Below are positions 53,528-64,000 of a stretch of 64,000 bases of DNA, one piece after another. Every line of letters starts with the position of its first letter. The first letter of the stretch is position 1. Source of the stretch: Arcobacter_B sp049472135 (lineage in GTDB: Bacteria > Campylobacterota > Campylobacteria > Campylobacterales > Arcobacteraceae); NCBI RefSeq assembly GCF_049472135.1, contig NZ_JBMOVV010000005.1, positions 139,418 to 203,417 on the forward strand. Reading direction: 5' to 3'. Both the position numbers and the translations under genes were made by a program. The notes beneath the pieces were generated by a model that saw only the letters and a list, made by a program, of their open reading frames with translations, was not told the DNA's origin and ran no database searches.

Positions 53528-53973
53528 TAATTTAATATCCCTGCACCATTGATTGCTGTACTTCTATCACTTGCATAAACTCTTTTTCCATTTAAAATAT
53601 CATACTTCCAAATAGGAGCTTGTGCCTTGAAATCCTCAACAAATTCATCAATCATTTCTAAAGCAACTCTTCTTTTTGGAGAACATACAGCAGCAATATA
53701 TGAACTTTCATGATTTAAAACATCACCTTTTGAATGAGCCATTAAAACAATGGCATTTTTTGAGGCAGCTTTTTCTTGCCAAGAGTTGAACCAAGATTTT
53801 AGTATTGGTTCATATATATCAAATGATAGACCATCAATATTATCTTCATCTCTTACAACACCAACAAAAGTGATAATAGCACCATAATTAGAGTTTTTAA
53901 ACTCATCATACCATTTTGAGTTTATCTCATTTACATTAAGTGCACCTTCACATAAAATTAGTTTATCATTCAT
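53527..53973 (-). CDS. moaE: molybdopterin synthase catalytic subunit
   Basis: 148 residues from MNDKLILCEGALNV. The start is placed at this ATG because GGTGGA precedes it; the longer frame would overlap moaD. Contains FVGVVRDE, the MAHSKGDV region, SPKRRVALEMIDEF and KAQAPIWKYD. Works with MoaD to form molybdopterin. Confidence 0.92.
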   Translation of the reverse strand: MNDKLILCEGALNVNEINSKWYDEFKNSNYGAIITFVGVVRDEDNIDGLSFDIYEPILKSWFNSWQEKAASKNAIVLMAHSKGDVLNHESSYIAAVCSPKRRVALEMIDEFVEDFKAQAPIWKYDILNGKRVYASDRSTAINGAGILN

Positions 53974-53974
53974 A

Positions 53975-54196
53975 TTATCCACCACATACTGGAGGTAATA
54001 AAGAGATTTTATCTCCATCATTTAAAGAAACATCTTTTGTTGTTACTAATGTATCATTTACAGCAACTGCACATGTTTCAAGCCACGAAGAAACATCTTT
54101 ATCATTTTTTAATATTTCACTTAGTTGTGATAAGTTATCAATATCTAAATCTAACGAATCTTTATTAATAGGTCCAAGAAATTCTACCTTAACCAC
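53975..54196 (-). CDS. moaD: molybdopterin synthase sulfur carrier subunit
   Basis: 73 residues of the beta-grasp ubiquitin-like fold, ending in the required Gly-Gly (LLPPVCGG) that is thiocarboxylated. One base before moaE. Confidence 0.92.
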   Translation of the reverse strand: MVKVEFLGPINKDSLDLDIDNLSQLSEILKNDKDVSSWLETCAVAVNDTLVTTKDVSLNDGDKISLLPPVCGG

Positions 54197-54266
54197 TTTA
54201 ACCCCTTTTTACATATTTTTGAGTATTATATCGAATTAAATTTAATAAAAGGATGACTCAAATTAA

Positions 54267-54926
54267 ATGATATTTGCGAAAATTGATTTCATAAATCTAT
54301 TACCTTTTAATATACATATAAAAAAAAATATTAAATCAAATCAAATTAAATCTATAATAAATTATAAAAAATCTTATCCTTCAGCTATCAATAAAAGATT
54401 CAAAAAAAGAGAAGTAGATGCAGCTTTTATTTCATCTATTGCTTCAAGAAATGAAAAAAAATTTAATCTTGGAATTGTTGCAAAAAGGGAAGTGCTATCA
54501 GTTTTACTAATTCCTGGAGAATATGAAAAAGACTACCAAAGTGATACTTCAAATGCTTTAGCAAAAGTTTTGGAGCTTGAAGGGAAGGTTCTAATCGGAG
54601 ATAAGGCATTAAAGTATTATCATGATAATAAAGATAAAAACTTTATTGATTTAGCTAAAAGATGGCAAGACACATATAATTTACCTTTTGTATTTGCTGT
54701 ATTATGTTTTAATTCAAATGAAAGATTATTAAAAAAAATCACTAAAAACTTTGATAAAAGAAAAATAAAAATTCCTCAATATATTTTAAAACAATATTCA
54801 AAAAGAAGTGGAATATCACCAAGTAATATTTTAGATTATTTAGATAGAATAGATTATGAATTAAATATAAAAGAGAAAAGAGCGTTAAAACTCTTTTTTA
54901 AATTAACAAAAGAAAAAGGTTTATAA
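54267..54926 (+). CDS. mqnA: chorismate dehydratase (futalosine pathway)
   Basis: 219 residues of periplasmic-binding-protein-like fold without a signal peptide: FAKIDFINLLPF at the start, DAAFISSIASR, LIGDKALKYY, and WQDTYNLPFVFAV. This fits MqnA, the first enzyme of the alternative menaquinone route used by Campylobacterota. Overlaps uppP by one base. Confidence 0.85.
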   Translation: MIFAKIDFINLLPFNIHIKKNIKSNQIKSIINYKKSYPSAINKRFKKREVDAAFISSIASRNEKKFNLGIVAKREVLSVLLIPGEYEKDYQSDTSNALAKVLELEGKVLIGDKALKYYHDNKDKNFIDLAKRWQDTYNLPFVFAVLCFNSNERLLKKITKNFDKRKIKIPQYILKQYSKRSGISPSNILDYLDRIDYELNIKEKRALKLFFKLTKEKGL

Positions 54927-55696
54927 TGGATGTATTAGATACTGTAATATTAGGTATCATAGAAGGTTTAACAGAGTTTTTACCAATTTCATCAACAGGT
55001 CACTTGATTGTAGCAAGTGAATTTTTAGGTTTAGAGCAAACAAATGTTAATAAAGCTTTTGAAGTGATTATTCAATTTGCAGCAATTCTTGCAGTAATAT
55101 TAAACTACCCATCAAAATTTACTTTCTCTCATATAAGTTTATGGGCTAAAGTTTTTATTTCATTTTTACCAATTGCAACAATAGGGTTTATTTTTTCAGA
55201 TCAAGTAAAAGCTATGTTCTCAATTGAAATTGTGGCATGGATGTTTATTATAGGTGGTATTGTATTTTTAATTGTTGAGAAGTTTTATGATGAAAAAGAA
55301 ACTCATACAACAGATGTTGAAGATGTTACATATAAACAAGCTATTTGGATTGGTGTAGCTCAGATTTTTGCTTTAATTCCAGGTACAAGTAGAGCTGGTT
55401 CATCAATTATTGGAGCAATGCTAGTTAAGTTAAATAGAAAAGCGAGTGCTGAGTTTTCATTTCTTTTAGCCTTTCCTGTTATGTGTGCAACAACTGGATA
55501 TGATTTATTAAAACACCATGAAGAACTATTTGCAGCTGGCAATATCATGAATCTTGCAGTAGGATTTGTAGTATCATTTATAGTAGCATACCTAGCAATA
55601 AAGCTTTTTATTAAGTTCTTAGAAAACTTTACTTTTGTTGCTTTTGGTATTTATAGAATAATATTTGGATTAGTATTACTAGCTATTTTTGTATAA
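54926..55696 (+). CDS. uppP: undecaprenyl-diphosphatase
   Basis: 256 residues, about eight membrane helices. Motifs EGLTEFLPISSTGHLI and PGTSRAGSSI. Recycles the C55 lipid carrier for cell wall synthesis. Converges on and overlaps murG by 14 bases. Confidence 0.96.
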   Translation: MDVLDTVILGIIEGLTEFLPISSTGHLIVASEFLGLEQTNVNKAFEVIIQFAAILAVILNYPSKFTFSHISLWAKVFISFLPIATIGFIFSDQVKAMFSIEIVAWMFIIGGIVFLIVEKFYDEKETHTTDVEDVTYKQAIWIGVAQIFALIPGTSRAGSSIIGAMLVKLNRKASAEFSFLLAFPVMCATTGYDLLKHHEELFAAGNIMNLAVGFVVSFIVAYLAIKLFIKFLENFTFVAFGIYRIIFGLVLLAIFV

Positions 55697-56708
55697 TATC
55701 TTCAATAATATTTTCAACAGCATGAGGCTTAATAGAGTTTTTAAGTCTTATGCTCAACTCTTCAATATTAATATTTTTTAATACTTCTAAAAACTCTTGA
55801 ACATTTAAATCATCTTCATTACATATAAAAGCCATTTTTTTATCATATAAATCTTTAGCATTATAAAACTGATGATTAGCAGCTGCATATTTATAGGGAA
55901 CAAAATATGCAGGTAAATTATTTGCACACATTTCCCAAAGTGTAGATGCCCCTGCTCTACTTATTACAAAATCAGCTTTATTCATTTTTGAAATAATATC
56001 TCTAGTAAAATCAAATACATCAACATCTATTTCGTTTTTCTCATAAAACTCTTTTACTCTATCAAAATCATTTTTTCCTGTCTGATGAATTATTTTTATG
56101 CCAAGTTTATTAAGTTCAATACTAAGATTCATTGCAAAATCATTAATTGCAACTGCACCTTGTGAACCTCCAAAGAAAGCAATAGTTTTTACTTCTGTTC
56201 TAACTCTTGCATTTTGAAAAAACTCTTTTGATACAGGATAATCTTTAATTGGTGAAAAACTATGAAAAGATGAGTAAACTTGTTTAGCGAATTTAGATGT
56301 AATTTCATTTAACTTCCCCATTTTTGAATTCTGTTCATGAATAAAAAGTTTACAAAAAGGTTTAATTATAGAAGCAAATGTAGCAGGAGCAGCAGAAAAC
56401 CCTCCTACAGAAATCACTTTTTTTATTTTGTATTTATAATATAAACTAAGACAATAAATAGTTTTTTTTAATATATTAAAAAGAGAAAGAAGTTTTCCAA
56501 TTCCTTTTTTATTTACAACACCTCTAGTATCTAAAAATATTTTCTTTTCAATTCTATCATCATGTTCAAACCATAATTTATCTTGCCCATTTACTGAACC
56601 TATAAATATAATTTTAAAACCTTTTTTAAAAAGCTCATCTATAAAAGCATCTGCAACTTTTAAATGGCCTCCAGTACCTCCACCAGTAACAACAATGTAT
56701 TTATCCAT
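55683..56708 (-). CDS. murG: lipid II synthase MurG
   Basis: 341 residues. N-terminal GGGTGGHL, IHEQNSKMGK, GGSQGA, and C-terminal SRAGASTLWE and PYKYAAANHQ. Transfers GlcNAc to lipid I. Directly downstream of ftsW. Confidence 0.97.
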   Translation of the reverse strand: MDKYIVVTGGGTGGHLKVADAFIDELFKKGFKIIFIGSVNGQDKLWFEHDDRIEKKIFLDTRGVVNKKGIGKLLSLFNILKKTIYCLSLYYKYKIKKVISVGGFSAAPATFASIIKPFCKLFIHEQNSKMGKLNEITSKFAKQVYSSFHSFSPIKDYPVSKEFFQNARVRTEVKTIAFFGGSQGAVAINDFAMNLSIELNKLGIKIIHQTGKNDFDRVKEFYEKNEIDVDVFDFTRDIISKMNKADFVISRAGASTLWEMCANNLPAYFVPYKYAAANHQFYNAKDLYDKKMAFICNEDDLNVQEFLEVLKNINIEELSIRLKNSIKPHAVENIIEDIIQK

Positions 56709-57956
56709 TTATTTTTTAACCTTTCTTCTTTTTATATCTTCTTTCTCAACTACTCTACTAATAGATAATACTAATCCCATTGCTAAACACATAGCAAGCA
56801 TTGAAGAACCACCATATGATAAAAATGGCACGGCAATACCCTTAATAGGAATCATTCCTGAAATTCCATAAGAATTAATTAAAAAAGCAATAATAATCAT
56901 TAAAGCAATACCTAAAGTAAATAAATGGTAAATTGGATTACTAACCCTTCTACTAATTTTAAAAATTCGCCAAACAATAGTAAACATTAAAGAAACTAAA
57001 ATAACTAAACCTAATAAACCTATCTCTTCAGTCATTCCAGCTAAAACGAAGTCCGTGTGAACTTCAGATAAAAATCCAAGTTTTAAATCACCATTAGAAA
57101 TACCCTGACCTAAAAAACCACCATTATGCATTGCATTTAATGAGTGTGATACCTGATAGGGTTCTGGAAGTTCATCAATTCTTAAATACTTCTCTGCCCA
57201 TGAAGGCATTACTGATAAAATACTATCTTGAACCATTGCCCACCAAGAATAAATTCTTTTTATTCTATGAGGTGCAGCTAAAATTAATCCAACTAAACCA
57301 AGTAATGCAACCCCACCTAATACCAAGAATATTTTAAATGACCTATTAGCAAAAATTAAAAGAACTACTAAAATAACTCCAAGAAGAACTACTTGACCTA
57401 AATCTTTTTGTAAAAAAGCAACAATAAAAACAACAATAAAAAATGTTAAAAAATATGGTGCTAAAAGTAAAGCTTCATCTTTTAAACCTAATTTTCTAGG
57501 TTGATCAATAACTTTTCTATGAAAAGACCAAGATAAAAAGTATATAAATCCTATTTTAAAAAACTCAACTGGTGAAAGCGAAAAACCAGGAAGTCTAATC
57601 CATCTATTTGCACCACCAGAAGCTGTCACCATTGATGAAGGTAAAATTGGCATTATTGCCATCAAAATAAAAAAAGATACGAACAAGGTCATACCAACTT
57701 TATTTATTAATTTATCAGGATCTATTAGTGAACAACCCCACATCAATAAAATGCCGATTATTCCAACTAAAGCTTGTCTAGTAAAAAAATGGAATTGATT
57801 ATATCCATAAAATTCTACAGTATATATAGTAAGAGAATATGAAAAAATTATACTAGTTACAATTAATAAAGAGACTAATATAAAAAGTGGATAATCTGCG
57901 TTAACATTATTAATTTTTTTTTGTCGTGATTTAATATTTATTTTGTTAGAATACAT
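56709..57956 (-). CDS. ftsW: SEDS-family septal peptidoglycan polymerase
   Basis: 415 residues, about ten membrane helices. GGANRWI, QKDLGQ, HTDFVLAGMTEEIG and YGGSSML-type motifs as in FtsW/RodA; pairing with murG and a divisome PBP favours FtsW. Starts are divergent from the PBP gene, which is 28 bases away. Confidence 0.93.
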   Translation of the reverse strand: MYSNKINIKSRQKKINNVNADYPLFILVSLLIVTSIIFSYSLTIYTVEFYGYNQFHFFTRQALVGIIGILLMWGCSLIDPDKLINKVGMTLFVSFFILMAIMPILPSSMVTASGGANRWIRLPGFSLSPVEFFKIGFIYFLSWSFHRKVIDQPRKLGLKDEALLLAPYFLTFFIVVFIVAFLQKDLGQVVLLGVILVVLLIFANRSFKIFLVLGGVALLGLVGLILAAPHRIKRIYSWWAMVQDSILSVMPSWAEKYLRIDELPEPYQVSHSLNAMHNGGFLGQGISNGDLKLGFLSEVHTDFVLAGMTEEIGLLGLVILVSLMFTIVWRIFKISRRVSNPIYHLFTLGIALMIIIAFLINSYGISGMIPIKGIAVPFLSYGGSSMLAMCLAMGLVLSISRVVEKEDIKRRKVKK

Positions 57957-57984
57957 ACTCTATTATATAATATTATGGATAAAT

Positions 57985-59859
57985 ATGTCTTCAAACAATA
58001 CCGAAAAAATTAATAAAACAAAAAAAATCGCAATTTTATTTATGCTAATATTTTTCTTTTTATTAATCCTTATACTATCTGTTTCTAAAACAATTTCTGA
58101 CTCACGAAGATTACCAACACTTCAAAGTGAAAAGAAAGAGTTATCTGTTAGAGGTGATATTATAAGTGCTGATAATTTTAAAATTGCATCTTCTAAAAAA
58201 CTCTATAAAGCATCAATTGATACTAGACATTTAGCAGAAGATAAAAAGGAACTTTTTCTACAATTATTTTCTATTTATAGTGGGATTCCTTATACAAAAC
58301 TAAAAACTAGATTACAAAAAGATAAAACACCTGGGTACTTAGTACTTTCATATAATATTGATTCAAGAACAGCAAAAAACTTAAAAGAGTTAGCATTTAA
58401 GTTAAGAAAACTTGATGTATTTGTATCAAGAACAGTTAATGGCTCAAAAGTTCTAAGAGGTTTAACTATAGTAGAGAGTGGTGAAAAAAGACTTTTCTCT
58501 TATGAAGATACACTAACACCTGTAATAGGTTATGTTAGAAAGTTTGAAAGTGAAAAAGGTAAAACTAGAGTTAAAGGAATAAAAGGTTTAGAAAGAAGTT
58601 ATAATCAAGTATTAAATGAATCAAAAGATGGGATTTTAAAAGGAAATAGAGATGTATTGTCTTATATCTCTTTTGATAACAATTCAGTAATTAGAAAAAG
58701 AATAGATGGGGCAACACTGAAATTAAATATTCCTTTAAAACTTCAAAAAAATATAGAATTAACTTTAGATATGTATAAAGAAAAACTTGGTGCTGACGAA
58801 ATTATAGCATCAGTTGTGGAGAGTAAAACAGGTAAAGTTCTAAGTTTAGCATCATCAAATAGATTTAATCCTGAAAATATTAAACAAAGTGATATTCCTT
58901 CTTTAAATGTAAATGCCATAGAGTATCAGTTTGAACCTGGTTCAATTTTAAAACCAATTTCAATAGCTTTAGTAATGGATAAAGGAAGAATAAAAAAAGA
59001 CGAACTATTGTTTGCATATAATACAAAAGGTAAACCTAATAAAAAAGGTGAATTTCCAAAAGGTAAATATAAACTTGGAAGATTTACTATTAAAGATGAC
59101 CATAGATTTAAAAAACACTATTTAACATTAGATGATATAGTTATATATTCATCAAATATTGGTACTTTACAATATGCACAAAGATTAACAGGACCTGAAT
59201 TTTATGAAGGTCTTAAAAGTTTTGGTATTACAAAAGAAACAGGAATTGATTTACCATATGAAAGAGAAGGTATAATGCCAAAAGTTTGGCAATTCTCTGC
59301 GGGAGATAAAGAGGGTGAAGATAATGTATTTAAAGCTACGGTATCTTATGGTCAAGGTATGACATCAACTTTTATGCAAATGATTAAAGCATATACAGTA
59401 TTTCAAAATGATGGATATATGATAACACCCAAAATTGTTGATTATTTAGTTCATGATGGAAATAAATATAAACCTTATAAAGATGAGCCACAAAAAGTAA
59501 TATCTAAAAAAGTTGCAAATGAAATGAAAGACTTACTTGTAAAAACAGTAGATGAAGGAACTGGTAAAGCTGCAAAAATAGATGGCTTAATTGTAGGAGG
59601 GAAGACTGGTACTGCACAAATAGCAAGAAGAGGTAAATATTTAAAAAAATATATATCTTCATTCTTTGGATTTGTTAATGATGGTGATAAATCATATACA
59701 ATAGGTGTAACCGTTATTAATCCAATTTCTACAGGTAGATATTGGTACTACCATTATGCTTCATGGTCAGCAGTTCCAGTATTTAAAGAAGTGACTAAAA
59801 ATTTAATTAAATTAAACTATCTCACACCTAAAAAAGATATAATTTCAGATAAAAAATAA
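57985..59859 (+). CDS. ftsI: penicillin-binding protein 2 / FtsI-type transpeptidase
   Basis: 624 residues from MSSNNTEK. The start is placed after the frame's first ATG because the upstream 14 residues would overlap ftsW. One membrane helix (about 14-34), a PBP dimerisation region, then FEPGSILKPISIAL (SxxK), SSN (in YSSNIGTL) and KTGTA. Class B transpeptidase paired with FtsW for septal wall. Confidence 0.92.
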   Translation: MSSNNTEKINKTKKIAILFMLIFFFLLILILSVSKTISDSRRLPTLQSEKKELSVRGDIISADNFKIASSKKLYKASIDTRHLAEDKKELFLQLFSIYSGIPYTKLKTRLQKDKTPGYLVLSYNIDSRTAKNLKELAFKLRKLDVFVSRTVNGSKVLRGLTIVESGEKRLFSYEDTLTPVIGYVRKFESEKGKTRVKGIKGLERSYNQVLNESKDGILKGNRDVLSYISFDNNSVIRKRIDGATLKLNIPLKLQKNIELTLDMYKEKLGADEIIASVVESKTGKVLSLASSNRFNPENIKQSDIPSLNVNAIEYQFEPGSILKPISIALVMDKGRIKKDELLFAYNTKGKPNKKGEFPKGKYKLGRFTIKDDHRFKKHYLTLDDIVIYSSNIGTLQYAQRLTGPEFYEGLKSFGITKETGIDLPYEREGIMPKVWQFSAGDKEGEDNVFKATVSYGQGMTSTFMQMIKAYTVFQNDGYMITPKIVDYLVHDGNKYKPYKDEPQKVISKKVANEMKDLLVKTVDEGTGKAAKIDGLIVGGKTGTAQIARRGKYLKKYISSFFGFVNDGDKSYTIGVTVINPISTGRYWYYHYASWSAVPVFKEVTKNLIKLNYLTPKKDIISDKK

Positions 59860-59869
59860 AAGGAATAAT

Positions 59870-60382
59870 ATGTTTGGTTTCGGAAGAAAAGAACTAAAAG
59901 AATACAACTATTCAAAAGATGAATTAGCTAAATTTAACTATGCAAAAATTACTACAGATAATGGAGTAATTTGGCTAAAACTATTTAACGAAGAAACACC
60001 AAATACAGTAGCAAATTTTGCAACATTAGCGAATGATGGTTTCTATAATGGATTAAACTTTCATAGAGTAATTGATGGATTTATGGCACAAGGTGGATGT
60101 CCTGAAGGTTCAGGTATGGGTGGACCAGAATGGGCTATTGCTTGTGAAACTGATGCTGATAATCAAGTTCATAATAGAGGTTCTTTATCAATGGCTCATG
60201 CAGGTAAAGATACTGGTGGAAGCCAATTCTTCATTTGCTTTGTACCTTGTCCTCATTTAAATGGTGGTCACACTGTATTTGGTGGTATTGAAGAGAATGA
60301 TGCAGATAGCTTTGCAGCCTTAGATAATATTCACCAAGGTGATAAAATAGTTTCTATAGAGATTTTAGAAGCAAAGAACTAA
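59870..60382 (+). CDS. ppiB: peptidyl-prolyl cis-trans isomerase (cyclophilin)
   Basis: 170 residues of cyclophilin fold: FHRVIDGFMAQGG, the SQFFICFV motif and HTVFGGI. No signal peptide, so probably cytoplasmic. Follows ftsI by ten bases. Confidence 0.93.
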   Translation: MFGFGRKELKEYNYSKDELAKFNYAKITTDNGVIWLKLFNEETPNTVANFATLANDGFYNGLNFHRVIDGFMAQGGCPEGSGMGGPEWAIACETDADNQVHNRGSLSMAHAGKDTGGSQFFICFVPCPHLNGGHTVFGGIEENDADSFAALDNIHQGDKIVSIEILEAKN

Positions 60383-60407
60383 TATACTAATACATAACTC
60401 ATAAAAT

Positions 60408-60437
60408 AAAAGTCAAGTAGTAATACTTGGCTTTTTT
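60408..60437 (+). terminator. intrinsic terminator
   Basis: AAAGTCAAGTA/TACTTGGCTTT with a GTAA loop, then a T6 run. Ends the ftsI-ppiB transcript before the convergent rRNA operon. Confidence 0.85.
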
Positions 60438-60604
60438 ATTATCCAAATATATACACAAAGAATAGAGACATCAAAGAATAGGTAAAAAAACAAATAAAAT
60501 AAGTAAAAATAAAAAAGAATAATAAGGGAAAAAAATAGCTAAAAAAAAAGCTTAGTTAAAAACATGTGAAAAATGTTTTGAACTAAGCTTTAGATAAAAA
60601 CTCA

Positions 60605-60723
60605 AGAGCTGGCAGCGGCCTACGTTTCCACAAGTGAAACCTGCAGTATTATCAGCGATGAAGTGCTTGACTTCCAGGTTCGGAATGGGGCTGGGTATTT
60701 CCACTTCTCTATAACCACCAGCA
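60605..60723 (-). rRNA. rrf: 5S ribosomal RNA
   Basis: About 119 bases; minus strand contains GGAAATACCCAGCCCCATTCC and CCGAACCTGGAAGTCAAGC typical of 5S. Ends paired by CTGGTGGT/GGCCGCTGCC region. Open frames here are shadows. Confidence 0.95.
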
Positions 60724-60906
60724 ATATGAGTAAAGAAGATACTGTAAAAAGTATACTCTTTACTCACATTAGGTAATGAGTGTAAAGATAATGTTAAAGT
60801 CTTATTGATTCTTAAAAAAATTAATATTTTTTCAAAGAAACTTTGTTAACACATTTATTAAATTTTAATAAACTTAATAAGATAGTAAACCAAGAAATTG
60901 ATTAAA

Positions 60907-63816
<2,910 letters not shown>

Positions 63817-64000
63817 TTTTATAATTAACTCTTTCGAGTTAACTACCTTGAATAATTATTCCTTGGCTACTATCTTATTAAATCTATCGCTAAATCTAAT
63901 AAAAAAGTTGTGTTTAAATTGTTTCTTTTTAGTTTCATATAAATAAATTTATATTCGCTAGAAAAATTTTAAGACTTTAACATTATGTTTTTAAATAACT
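63817..64000 (-). other. 16S-23S spacer (partial)
   Basis: AT-rich spacer running off the window toward 16S rRNA. It includes a small AACTC/GAGTT hairpin and the 5' half of the 23S processing stem. No tRNA is seen in the visible part. Confidence 0.7.

Noticed and set aside
60552..60767. 71-codon minus-strand ORF
   Set aside because: It overlaps the 5S rRNA gene.

Overview
The window is AT-rich DNA from a Campylobacterota (Epsilonproteobacteria) chromosome, most likely Arcobacter sensu lato (Arcobacteraceae). The evidence is the separate rpoB and rpoC genes (fused in Helicobacter), the tRNA-tuf-rpmG-secE-nusG-rplKAJL-rpoBC block, an MqnA of the futalosine menaquinone route, and the very AT-rich codon use. 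This placement is inferred from gene content; no database was searched.

Layout. (1) About 1-28.8 kb is accessory DNA with two tyrosine recombinases, one intact and one frameshifted serine recombinase, a truncated cas9, a 3' fragment of a tRNA-Ser gene, several decayed genes, and genes of unlike composition. (2) About 28.9-60.4 kb is core chromosome: yciI, an EAL gene, the RNA polymerase/ribosomal protein operon, a tRNA cluster, and cell-wall and division genes (murD, mraY, murG, ftsW, two penicillin-binding proteins, uppP). It also holds gpmI, glnA, moaDE and mqnA. (3) About 60.6-63.8 kb is 5S and 23S rRNA on the minus strand, with the 16S-23S spacer running off the right edge.

The accessory region has two notable systems. 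From 6.6 to 12.6 kb lies what looks like an integron gene-cassette array with no integron integrase in view. Single genes are each followed by an attC-like inverted repeat in which the stop codon sits in the outer arm. Cassettes left of 8.2 kb point right and those right of 8.9 kb point left. The switch point is a frameshifted serine recombinase bracketed by inverted copies of a 75-100 bp repeat that recurs through the array. Cassette products include a Ser/Thr protein kinase and a PIN-like nuclease.

From 25.9 down to 14.8 kb runs a tightly overlapping ten-gene minus-strand operon. Its first half is a type IC restriction-modification locus: hsdM, a Fic protein, hsdS with ELTA spacer repeats, a PrrC-type anticodon nuclease and hsdR. 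Its second half is five genes not normally part of such a locus: a membrane-anchored protein, a YfbU-like protein, an HNH nuclease, a YaaW/UPF0174-like membrane protein and an unrecognised protein. HsdM/S/R would modify and restrict DNA and PrrC would act as a second line of defence if restriction is inhibited. The five-gene tail is a candidate undescribed defence or toxin module.

Limits: all assignments are by eye from motifs and remembered family features. Positions of RNA ends, att sites and regulatory sites are approximate.
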